DNA of 64,000 nt. Source: Renibacterium salmoninarum ATCC 33209 (GTDB taxonomy: Bacteria > Actinomycetota > Actinomycetes > Actinomycetales > Micrococcaceae). Below the pieces are notes generated by a model. That model was not told the DNA's origin and searched no databases. It was given only the letters and a program-made list of their open reading frames with translations. The position numbers and the translations under genes were made by a program. Position 1 is the first letter of the stretch, and each line of letters opens with the position of its first letter. The stretch spans positions 3,091,251-3,155,250 of the forward strand of contig NC_010168.1 of the NCBI RefSeq assembly GCF_000018885.1, read 5' to 3'. Below are positions 10,054-19,740 of this stretch, one piece after another.

Positions 10054-11415
10054 TTAGGGGCTGTTTGCCCGACGTTGCCGGAACACGCCAATTCCGATCA
10101 TGACGACGGCGAGCGCTGCCGAGATGATGCCGGACTCTCGGTTCGCATCCAACACGAACATGCCGACGAGCATCGCGATAATCGCCAACATCGTGATCCA
10201 GGGCAGATACGGGAAGAACCACATCTTGAGCGGCAGATCTTTTGCTGCCGCGCCCATCCGCTGTCGCAATATCAACTGCGAGACGGAAATCGCGAGCCAA
10301 ACAAACAAAGCCACCGCACCGGAGGTGTTCACCAAAAACAGAAACACTGTGTCCGGGTAAAACAGGTTTAGACCAACCGTGACAAAGCCGACCACAGTGG
10401 AGGCGAGCACTGCGGAACGGGGCACACCGCTGCGCTCAATTCTTTGCAGTGCCTTCGGCGCATCACCACGTTGCGCTAGCGAGAAGATCATTCGGCTGGC
10501 CGTGTATAAACCGGAATTTAAACAAGAAAGCACTGAAACTAGCACGACGACGTCCATAATCGTCCCAGCGCCGGGGATGCCGTAAAGCTCCATCACGGCA
10601 ACGTACGGACTTTTCGCCACGTTGGCATCATTCCAAGGCAAAAGCGTCACGACGATGGCAATCGAGCCGATGTAAAACACCAGAATCCGCCAAACCGTGG
10701 AGCGAACCGCTTTTTTGACCGCGGTAGCCGGATCTGCAGATTCACCAGCCGCAATCGTGGCAATCTCAGCTCCGAAGAACGAGAACACCACTACTAAAAT
10801 ACCAGCGAGTACCGCACCGGGTCCGCTAGGAAAGAAGCCGCCTTGACCGGTGAGATTGCTCAGTCCCGGAGCGGCGACGCCTGGCATTAAACCAAAAATC
10901 GCGAGTACGCCGAGGACCAAAAAGACCACGATCGCCGCAACTTTGATCGACGCAAACCAGAATTCAAATTCGCCGAATGACTTCACAGAGAACACGTTCG
11001 TCCCGGTGAGCAGCACCATGAGGATCAGCGCCCAAACCCACTGATCAATATCGGGGACCCAACGATGGACAATTGCTGCACCAGCGGTTGCTTCAATGCC
11101 CAGCACGATGATCCAGAACCAGGCATAGAGCCAGCCAATACTAAACCCTGCCCAGCGACCAAAAGCTTTATCTGCATAGGCGGAAAACGAGCCCGTTTCC
11201 GGATTTGCCGCGGCCATTTCGCCCAGCATCCGCATCACGAAGATCACCACAAGGCCGGCGGCCGCATAGGCGACCAGGATTCCCGGCCCGGCCTGTTGAA
11301 TGGCGGCACCTGATCCCACGAAAAGCCCGGCGCCGATGACGCCAGCTATCGCGATCATTGAAAGGTGCCGCGGCTTGAGCGATTTAGCCAGCTCTGGACT
11401 CGCTGGGGTATTCAT
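10054..11415 (-). CDS. Amino acid permease (APC family, GabP/ProY-like)
   Basis: A 453-residue, roughly 12-helix transporter of the amino acid-polyamine-organocation superfamily. The first-helix signature IAGVIGAGLFVGSGAAI (about 23-39) and the GPGILVAYAAAG segment match the AAT subfamily (GABA, proline, aromatic or lysine permeases of E. coli type), followed by the conserved MRMLGEMAAANPETGSFS. The substrate cannot be fixed from sequence alone. ATG 11415 (MNTPASPELAKSLKPRHL) is preferred over the ATG at 11436, since conservation begins at RHLSMIAIAG. It lies 31 bp downstream of the broken glycerate kinase on the same strand. Confidence 0.85.
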   Translation of the reverse strand: MNTPASPELAKSLKPRHLSMIAIAGVIGAGLFVGSGAAIQQAGPGILVAYAAAGLVVIFVMRMLGEMAAANPETGSFSAYADKAFGRWAGFSIGWLYAWFWIIVLGIEATAGAAIVHRWVPDIDQWVWALILMVLLTGTNVFSVKSFGEFEFWFASIKVAAIVVFLVLGVLAIFGLMPGVAAPGLSNLTGQGGFFPSGPGAVLAGILVVVFSFFGAEIATIAAGESADPATAVKKAVRSTVWRILVFYIGSIAIVVTLLPWNDANVAKSPYVAVMELYGIPGAGTIMDVVVLVSVLSCLNSGLYTASRMIFSLAQRGDAPKALQRIERSGVPRSAVLASTVVGFVTVGLNLFYPDTVFLFLVNTSGAVALFVWLAISVSQLILRQRMGAAAKDLPLKMWFFPYLPWITMLAIIAMLVGMFVLDANRESGIISAALAVVMIGIGVFRQRRANSP

Positions 11416-11446
11416 CGGGGTTCTCCATACGGACAAGGGGTCGCAA

Positions 11447-12523
11447 TCAGCACCCCACCCTACTCCCCTCGTCTACACCTTCCCCTTCCGTCGAGGCAGC
11501 TGCAACCACACCAAACGCCGCAAGTTCATCGAAGTCAATGCTGAACTGCCCAGCAACCAGCACTACTGGTTTATCTTGAGCCTGCGCAGCTTTGGCCACG
11601 CTGATCGGAGTTTTTCCAGCCAGCGATTGCTTGTCGATCTGGCCCTCGCCAGGAACCATGAGGTCCGCCGCGGCAATATGTGCTTCCAAACCCACTAGCT
11701 CGGCCACCAGCGAAGCACCCGATTCGATGCCAACCGAGCCAATGTGCTGACCGGCAAACGCCAGGAAAGCTGCGGGGAAACCACCAGCTGCACCCGCGCC
11801 AGGCACATTAACATCTGCACCGGTTTCCTGGCGCAGCAACGAGGCCAAGTTGCGAAGACCCACGTCGAGTAGCTCCACCCCGGCTTCATCGACACCCTTT
11901 TGCGGTGCAAAAACATATGCCGCACCATCAAGACCGCTCAGCGGATTCTCCACATCTACTGCCAATCTGATCTGCACAGAAGTCAGCCTGGCGTCTAAAC
12001 CGCTGATATCAATCGCCGCAACCTCAGCCAGAGGACCTCCGCCTAACGGCAGCAATGCGCCGTGCCGATCCAGCAGTTTCAAACCCAAAGCGCGCAGTGC
12101 ACCGGTACCGCCGTCGGTCATTGCGGTACCGCCCAGTCCCAAAACTATTTCTGTGGCACCAGCGTCTAATGCCGCTGCGATTAATTGTCCGCATCCGTAG
12201 CTGTGTGCACGCAAGGCGTGTTCAGGGGTCTGATCCGTGAGGAGGAATCCGCTGGCTTGCGCAGTCTCAATGACCGCCGTCGTGCCTTTGATCGCCCAGA
12301 CCGCTCCAGTTGGCTTCAAGATTGGGCCAACCACCGCGGTAAGACGTTCCTCAAAACCAGTCGCTACCGCTACCGCTACCGTACCTTCGCCGCCGTCGGC
12401 CATGGGCAGAAGATCGACGTCGGCATCCGGATAGACCCGGAATACCCCTTCGGCGATGGCTTACGCTGCTTCGGCCGCACTCAGCGTTCCTTTGAACTTA
12501 TCCGGGGCAATCAACACGCGCAT
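11447..12523 (-). pseudogene. glxK: Glycerate kinase, nonsense mutation at codon 21
   Basis: GlxK-type glycerate kinase phosphorylates glycerate in glyoxylate/serine catabolism. From ATG 12523 the frame reads MRVLIAPDKFKGTLSAAEAA and then TAA (minus strand, 12463-12461); the same frame continues with the family hallmark MADGGEGTVAVA, AAALDAGATEIVLGLGGTAM and AADLMVPGEGQIDKQSLAGKTP. The remaining frame from ATG 12403 is long (318 codons) but lacks the nucleotide/substrate-binding N-terminal strand with the conserved PDKFKG. The C-terminus (after SIDFDELAAFG) looks shorter than the usual about 375-380 residues and may also be altered. Confidence 0.88.
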
Positions 12524-12691
12524 AGCTCCATCTTTGCACCCGCGGGCGTCTCGTTGAATTGTGCTTTGCAGCCAAGGGCTGATTTGCTAGCATTCCTAAA
12601 TGCCGGAAGCTAAAATCCAGCTCAACGTGTATTTGCCAGCAGGGTTCATCGGCAAGTGCATACATCGCGAAGTTCACGAAGGAATCGCTTA

Positions 12692-13480
12692 ATGCTTCGC
12701 GTTCGCCCCATCCACTACACGTCGCGTGTGGAAGAATTTTTGCCAATCTTCGATGCGCTGGGACTGACGAGGCGCAATTCAACCGAAAATACTTACCAGT
12801 TCGACGCCGGCTCTGGCCGCCTTACACTGCGTCAAGTCCCGGTTGGCTAAAAAGAGGACGGCGTGGCTCAACTGGGCTTCGAAGTCCGTGATCTTGAGAT
12901 TTTCGCGAGCAGAACCGTGGCCGATGGCACTGCCGCCGAAATCGTTCATCGAGAGCACCAAACTAGCGTAGAAGTCCGCGACCGCGATGGTTTGAGCTTC
13001 TTCGTCAATACTGCAGAGCCTCTGGAGTCTGACCCGGCTGCGGATGGCCGGTTAAGCGTAAATATGCTCTGGCTAACGCCCGATGTTCCGGCGGCAATAA
13101 CCGACCTCAGCAACATCGGCGCGCGGCTACTGAAAACTGCAGACAACGGTCACATCGCGGATTTCGCCGCTAAAAATAGTGGAAAAATCATGGCGCACTT
13201 TGCTAAAACAGCAGCCCACGGTCCGCTTGGTTTCGGCTATCACGGCAAGGTGGAGGAGTTGTTGGAAAGGCTACTCGCCGCAGGCATCGATGCGCATCTA
13301 ATTGATGAAAGTTATGGCCGAACGCTACACATAACGAATCCAGATTTCGCAGACCAGCCAAGTAATCCCACCGGGCCCACCATCTGGGTTAACGAAGAAG
13401 ACCAGCCAGATCAGTATGGATATACCGCACCTTCTGGCACGGCCCCGCAAGCTGCCCGGCTGGACCGCGATTCGAATTGA
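12692..13480 (+). pseudogene. VOC (glyoxalase-like) family protein, nonsense mutation
   Basis: An open frame from ATG 12692 (MLRVRPIHYTSRVEEFLPIF) is interrupted by TAA at 12848-12850 and resumes in the same frame (AQLGFEVRDLEIFASRTVAD) to 13480. It contains at least two VOC-like beta-alpha-beta-beta-beta modules (the second around GPLGFGYHGKVEELLERLLA). The function of this subfamily is not recognisable. Without the stop the product would be 262 residues. It follows a 170-bp stretch without a gene after the glxK start on the opposite strand. Confidence 0.75.
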
Positions 13481-13567
13481 GCCACTTCATCTCGGTGCGA
13501 CGAGGGCGCACGCGGATCAGAGACGGCAAAGTGCAACATACTGAGCTTCATCGGGTAGAAATGAGAC

Positions 13568-14110
13568 ATGACCGTTCGCACCCCCGATCCGAATCCAGGC
13601 TGGCTCTCCGAAGGGGACCTCTACGAGGCACGCAGCCGACTTCCGATGATTTATGTCGAGGCAGTGCCGGTCCGCTTGGACCCGCTTGGCTACGTCAACG
13701 AAGTCGGGCTGCTGCTTCAAGCTGACGATGATGCCAGCATGATCCGCTCCTTAGTCTCGGGCCGTGTGTTGTACCGCGAGACAATCCGGGCCGCGCTGAT
13801 GCGTCACATTGAAAAAGACCTTGGCCCGCTTGCCTTGCCGCAACTTCCGCTCAGCCCAGTGCCGTTCACAGTGGCCGAGTATTTCCCCGCGCCGTCGCAG
13901 ACTGGATTTACCGATGAACGGCAGCACGCGGTTTCACTGGCCTACGTGATTCCAGTGACCGGTGAGTGTTCACCTCGCCAAGACGCGCTGGAGTTGACCT
14001 GGATGACTCCGCAGGAAGTGTTGAGCCCGTTGGTACAAGCCGAGTTCGACGGCGGACGCGGCGAGCTGGTGAAGCAAGCGTTGGCATTCGCCGGGTTCAA
14101 CCCGGCCTAA
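13568..14110 (+). CDS. NUDIX hydrolase family protein (DUF4916-like)
   Basis: A 180-residue protein resembling the actinobacterial DUF4916/NUDIX-like family. Seen: GWLSEGDLYEARSRLPMIYV near the start, VRLDPLGYVNEVGLLLQ strand pair, and GRVLYRETIRAALMRHIEKD in the position of the NUDIX helix, though the classical GX5EX7REUXEEXGU box is degenerate, so hydrolase activity is uncertain. The C-terminal part ELTWMTPQEVLSPLVQAEFD closes the fold. ATG 13568 is preceded by GGGTAGAAATGAGAC. It ends 28 bp before a 39-bp-arm inverted repeat and converges on the chimeric gene. Confidence 0.68.
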   Translation: MTVRTPDPNPGWLSEGDLYEARSRLPMIYVEAVPVRLDPLGYVNEVGLLLQADDDASMIRSLVSGRVLYRETIRAALMRHIEKDLGPLALPQLPLSPVPFTVAEYFPAPSQTGFTDERQHAVSLAYVIPVTGECSPRQDALELTWMTPQEVLSPLVQAEFDGGRGELVKQALAFAGFNPA

Positions 14111-14138
14111 CCCAACGGGGGTTCATCCCCCCCGTCAT

Positions 14139-14226
14139 CCCGGTTTCGGATAGGCAGACAGCTTTGCGATAGCAAGAATGCACGTCATCTTGCTATCGCA
14201 AAGCTGTCTGCCTATCCGAAACCGGG
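14139..14226. terminator. Long inverted repeat, family A copy 1
   Basis: The arms 14139-14177 and 14188-14226 are perfect 39-nt reverse complements with a 10-nt loop. Position between convergent stops (14110 plus, 14263 minus) fits a bidirectional terminator, but the stem is unusually long. The arm sequence containing GTTTCGGATAGGCAGAC is related to the repeat at 15672-15755, only 1.4 kb away. Confidence 0.72.
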
Positions 14227-14262
14227 AGTACCGAAGCAGCACGCTCGAAGGAGCGCAGCGAA

Positions 14263-15594
14263 TCAGCAGGTAGCTAAGCCAAAATCGGCCGGTCCCTTAA
14301 GGTAAATATTGCTGACGTAGCCACCCAATGCGGACGAGTAGCTCCAAATGTCGTTCGTGTAACCAGAATCCTGGACTTCTTGACCACGAGCTTGGCAACT
14401 AAAGGTAGCGTCTTGGTCGCTCACGGTCTTCACTGCGGTACTAGACGTATTGGCCGCGGCCCGAACATTCACATCGGTACCCCAAATGTGAATAGTCTTG
14501 CCGCCAGCCGGTGGCGGCGTGTCCCCGCTGCAGTTTGGCAAGCCAAAGTCGGCTGGCCCCGAAAGATAGATGTTGTTGACGTAGCCACCAAGCCCCGGCG
14601 AAAAACTCCAAATATCGTTGGTGTAACCCTCAGCGGTGACCTTTTCCCCACGGACCTGGCAGCTCAAGCGCGTGTAGGTGTCGCTGACGGTTGTTACCAC
14701 ATCGCTCTGCGTATTCGGTCCCTTCCGGATCCGCACACCATTGGCCCAAATATGCACTGAATTGGGATCAGGCGGATTATTGCCCGGCGGCACCGGGGTG
14801 CCGCCGTCGCCAGTGTAGCGATAGACCCCGGTGGTACCGGAGGTCCGCAAGGCTCTGACGTTGAGTCCTTCAATATCACCTTGGACTTGCACCATTTTGC
14901 CGCCGCCCAAGTTCATTGCGGTGTGTCCGTTGTATACGAAGACATCGCCAGCTTGATAGGCGCCGTTGGTGACCCGGCTGAACTTGTGTGAGGTCAAAGC
15001 ACTATCCATACCGCCAGTGGCAACGCCGCCCCAATCTACGCCGGTGGCTTCGTACCAGGCCCAGCGCATGAAGCCAGAGCAATCCAGACCCACTTTGTTT
15101 CGGTCGTCGAAATAGCTGCTGTCGTCGTTATAGATAGTGCCGGTTGAGGGCCCCGGCCAGATGGTGTTCAAGGTCAGGTTTTCCATCAGCGGCATGATGT
15201 GCGCGCCATACTTTTCGCTGGCTTCGGCGAGTGAAATGTTGGGAATCCCGGGCCGGAGGTTCGCATCGAGGGATTTGATCAAATTGTGCTCTTCGAGCAG
15301 CAAGTGATTTGTGAAAGCTAAATCCGCATAAGCAATATTGCGCACATCGCGAAGGCTGGGTTCGTAACTGTGCGGATCAGCACCTTCTGGCACAAGCGCC
15401 AAGACATTTGCTCGGTCACCAGCCACGTTCCTGGTTAAGTCGGCGATGATTCCCGTGGTGGTAACCACCTTGAGCCGATAGTCTTCAGCGTCGAAGGTGC
15501 TAGTCACGGCACAACCGCTCAAAGCGACCGCAGCGCAAACTGCGAGCGTGGCGAAACGAGCACGACGGAGTCGTACGAAATAGGAGCGGGGCAT
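14263..15594 (-). CDS. Chimeric lipoprotein: metal-binding SBP head fused to NlpC/P60 and two SH3 domains
   Basis: A 443-residue product with two unrelated halves. Residues 1-about 140: signal peptide with lipobox ALSGC, then the head of a zinc/manganese ABC substrate-binding protein (KVVTTTGIIADLTRNVAGDR, EGADPHSYEPSLRDV with a metal-ligand His, and a later MENLTLNTIW). Residues about 150-260: NlpC/P60 peptidase domain with catalytic Cys in GLDCSGFMRW and His in VYNGHTAMNLGGG. Residues about 275-443: two SH3b-type repeats, each ending GGYVxNIYLxGPADFGLxxC. The join is near TIW-PGPSTG. The SBP C-terminal half and the peptidase's own N-terminus are missing, so the gene probably arose by deletion fusing two genes. 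The frame is open throughout and could give a surface-anchored wall hydrolase. Confidence 0.75.
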   Translation of the reverse strand: MPRSYFVRLRRARFATLAVCAAVALSGCAVTSTFDAEDYRLKVVTTTGIIADLTRNVAGDRANVLALVPEGADPHSYEPSLRDVRNIAYADLAFTNHLLLEEHNLIKSLDANLRPGIPNISLAEASEKYGAHIMPLMENLTLNTIWPGPSTGTIYNDDSSYFDDRNKVGLDCSGFMRWAWYEATGVDWGGVATGGMDSALTSHKFSRVTNGAYQAGDVFVYNGHTAMNLGGGKMVQVQGDIEGLNVRALRTSGTTGVYRYTGDGGTPVPPGNNPPDPNSVHIWANGVRIRKGPNTQSDVVTTVSDTYTRLSCQVRGEKVTAEGYTNDIWSFSPGLGGYVNNIYLSGPADFGLPNCSGDTPPPAGGKTIHIWGTDVNVRAAANTSSTAVKTVSDQDATFSCQARGQEVQDSGYTNDIWSYSSALGGYVSNIYLKGPADFGLATC

Positions 15595-15634
15595 CGGAAG
15601 CTTTCTAACTAGTCGACGAAGCCAGTCTAACCAC

Positions 15635-15657
15635 TAATGATTCTCATTTGCATTAAC
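15635..15657 (-). promoter_or_regulatory. Zur/Fur-like operator candidate
   Basis: TAATGATTCTCATTTGCATTA contains the inverted repeat ATGA-TTC-TCAT, in an AT-rich patch about 45 bp before the chimeric lipoprotein gene. Zur and related metal repressors bind AT-rich palindromes of this shape before zinc-uptake SBP genes. It fits the metal-binding N-terminal half of the gene. The assignment is motif-based inference. Confidence 0.4.
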
Positions 15658-15671
15658 AATTCGCTCCGCAC

Positions 15672-17049
<1,378 letters not shown>

Positions 17050-17106
17050 GCGAAAACACCAGCAGTTCCTGCTCACCAACCCCGGCGATCAGCGTAGATT
17101 GGCGGT

Positions 17107-18892
17107 ATGACCCTGCCTTTCACTCCTGCACCGGATTTCAGCACTCGACCAACTCTTCGCGGCACCTTTGGCATGAGCGCCAGTACGCATTGGCTAGCTA
17201 CAGCCACCTCGCAATCTGTTTTGGAGCGCGGCGGAAATGCTTTTGATGCGGCAACGGCGGCGGCGTTTGTACTGCATGTTGTGGAACCGCACCTCAACGG
17301 GCCAGGTGGGGGATATGACCGGCATTTTCGTCACGGCGAATGATCCGACGCCGAAGGTTCTGATGGGCCAGGGGCCAGCGCCCGCGGCAGCCAATCGCGA
17401 GCATTACTTAGCTGAAGGACTAGATCTGGTGCCCGGCTCCGGCGCGCTAGCAGCCGCCGTGCCCGGCGCGGTCGACGCATGGCTGATCTTATTGCGCGAC
17501 CATGGCACTTGGGCCTTGGCCAAGGTACTTGACTACGCGCGCGATGGTCACCCGGTAGCCGCCGGCGTGTGCCGCACCATCAGCACGGTGAAAGAGCTTT
17601 TCAACGAGCACTGGCCGACGTCGGCTGCGCAGTGGCTACCCGACGGCAAGGTTCCGCAGCCTGGCCAGTTGGTGCGCAACGAGGCGTGGGCGGACTCCCT
17701 TCAGCGACTCGCCTCAGCCGGAAACGCCGATCGGGTTGCCAGCATCGAGGCGGCCCGGGCCTTGTGGCGCAGTGATATCGCTCAGGCGGTGGCGGATTTC
17801 GCAAAACAACCGCACCGGCACTCTTCGGGCTCAGACCATGCCGGCGTGATTACCGCCGCTGATTTCCAATCTTTCGAAGCCGGGTATGAGGAGCCTGTGA
17901 GCATCGAATTCCGCGGCCATACCGTGGTCAAAGTTGGCGCTTGGAGCCAGGGCCCCGCGCTACTACAGACGCTAAGAATTCTCGACGGCTTTGACGATGA
18001 GCAATTAGATCCTTCGACCGCGCTCGGAGTGCACACAATCCTCGAAGCGCAGAAGCTTTCGTATGCAGATCGCGACGCCTACTATGGCGACAGCAATAAT
18101 ATTCCGCTTGAGGTACTTCTCTCAGTGGAGTACGCGGACAGACGCCGAAAGCTCATCACCGAGCAGGCGAGTCATGAGTTCAAGCCGGGCGAAATTGATC
18201 AGATCGAAGCCTTCCTTCCGCCACTTCGGACCGAATATGCCGCTTCCGGCATGGGTTACACCATTGCGGGAGTTGGTGAGCCGACAGTGCGGCCAACTGG
18301 CGAAACTCGTGGCGATACTTGTCATCTTGATGTGGTGGACCATTGGGGAAACATGATTTCCGCAACGCCTTCTGGTGGCTGGCTGCAGAGCTCACCGTAT
18401 GCACCCGAAGTTGGCTTTTGCCTGGGCACTCGGTTGCAAATGACCTGGCTTGAAGATGGCGGTCCGGCGACTCTCCAGCCAGGGAAACGGCCACGGACAA
18501 CGCTCACACCAACTTTGGTACTCAAGGACGGCAAAGCTGTTGCCGCACTAGGCTCGCCCGGCGGTGATCAGCAAGATCAGTGGCAGCTGCTGTACCTCTT
18601 GCGCACTATCGTGGGCGGCTATGAGTCACAACAGGCAATCGATGCGCCGTCGTTCCATACCACCTCGTTAGCCGGCTCGTTCTGGCCGCGGACGTGGGAG
18701 CCCGGTGGCACCGTCGTCGAAAATCGGCTGGGTATCGAAGTCATTGCCGAGCTAGAACGGCGTGGCCACGTGGTAACCCGGGCCGGCGATTGGGCGCTGG
18801 GTCGACTCTCGGTGGCTGGAAGTGCTGACGACGGCGTTCTATACGCCGCAGCAAATCCACGCGGCATGCAAGGCTACGCCGCCGGGCGCTGA
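17107..18892 (+). pseudogene. ggt: Gamma-glutamyltransferase, frameshifted
   Basis: GGT cleaves the gamma-glutamyl bond of glutathione and related peptides. The first 66 or so codons (start ATG 17107, LRGTFGMSASTHWLATATSQ, then VLERGGNAFDAATAAAF and EPHLNGPGG) run in one frame; after the G-run at 17308-17312 the protein resumes in the next frame (DMTGIFVTANDPTPKV) to 18892. One extra G explains the shift. The nucleophile threonine segment TRGDTCHLDVVDHWGNMIS and the oxyanion region SATPSGGWLQSSP are intact downstream, so only one lesion is visible. An alternative is phase-variable expression through the G-run, but five G is short for that. Confidence 0.88.
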
Positions 18893-18904
18893 AGCCACTT
18901 GCGT

Positions 18905-18956
18905 ACAGATATTGGTTGGAGCCGCGGAAATTTCAGCGGCTCCAACCAATATCTGT
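18905..18956. terminator. Long inverted repeat between convergent genes
   Basis: Arms 18905-18925 and 18936-18956 are perfect 21-nt reverse complements around a 10-nt loop. The repeat sits between the stops of the broken ggt (18892, plus) and the queuosine-precursor transporter (18962, minus), so it can terminate both. The arm sequence is not obviously shared with the family A or B repeats. Confidence 0.75.
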
Positions 18957-18961
18957 GCAGG

Positions 18962-19666
18962 CTAGGCAGTTGCTGCGTCTAGGCCGTAGCTCGGCTCGCG
19001 CTTTTTGATCCAACCAATCACCAGCGCGGTCACTGGCACCAAGAGATACTGCAGGGCAACCTTGTAGACGAACCCGACCACAGTGTAGTTAACCAATCCG
19101 CCGAAGTCCGTGATGCCAATAATTGGCGCAGCCACCGCGCAAAAAATTAGCGTGTCCACAAATTCACCAGCGCCAGAGGAGCCCAGGAGTCGCACCCAAA
19201 GCCGCCTTTCGCCTTGCCGCGCCTTGAACCGGGACATGATGAACGAATTGAGCAACTGGCCAGCTAGGAAGGCGATCAATGAACCGGCTACCAATTGCGG
19301 TACCGGCCCCAGCAGGCTTTCCAACGCAGCCTGCTTCTGATGGCCAAAGTCGTCGTCGAAGCCGGGCAAGATGATGATGATCCAGTAGCAAAGGGAAGCG
19401 AAGATCGAGAGCGCAAAACAGGTGTAGACCGCTTTACGTGCTGCCTTGAACCCGTAGACCTCGCTAATAACATCACCAAGGATGTAGGCGAACGGGAAGA
19501 GGAAGAAGCCGCCATCGGTAATAATCTGGCCAAATTGCACGCCTTTGACAGCGCCAATCCCAGACAGAATCACAATGCCGCCCATAATCGCGAGCAAGAT
19601 ACCAAAGTATCTGCTGCCAATAGCGGCGTAACGGGGTGCGGAATCAAGGGGTGCGGTGGGTGACAC
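18962..19666 (-). CDS. yhhQ: Queuosine precursor transporter (YhhQ/VUT family)
   Basis: A membrane protein of the YhhQ/QPTR (VUT) family, which imports queuosine precursors such as preQ0, preQ1 or queuine. The 234-residue product has about six hydrophobic segments and family motifs GGFFLFPFAYILGDVISEVYG, the AALESLLGPVPQL/AFLAGQLLNSFIMSRFK region and GAGEFVDTLIFCAVA. GTG 19666 is favoured: AAAGGA stands 7 nt upstream, whereas the frame extends 19 codons further to ATG 19723 through unconserved sequence. Proximity to tgt supports queuine salvage. Upstream (minus strand) there is a small GC hairpin CGGGCT...AGCCCG. Confidence 0.88.
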   Translation of the reverse strand: MSPTAPLDSAPRYAAIGSRYFGILLAIMGGIVILSGIGAVKGVQFGQIITDGGFFLFPFAYILGDVISEVYGFKAARKAVYTCFALSIFASLCYWIIIILPGFDDDFGHQKQAALESLLGPVPQLVAGSLIAFLAGQLLNSFIMSRFKARQGERRLWVRLLGSSGAGEFVDTLIFCAVAAPIIGITDFGGLVNYTVVGFVYKVALQYLLVPVTALVIGWIKKREPSYGLDAATA

Positions 19667-19740
19667 GGAAAAATCCTTTAAGCTGGGCCCTTTCGGGCTG
19701 AGTATCCGATAGCCCGTCTGCACCCAGGCCGCGCACTATT

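Noticed and set aside
12498..12782. Minus-strand ORF across the glxK start
   Set aside because: Overlaps the start of glxK in another frame, with no similarity or ribosome-binding site.
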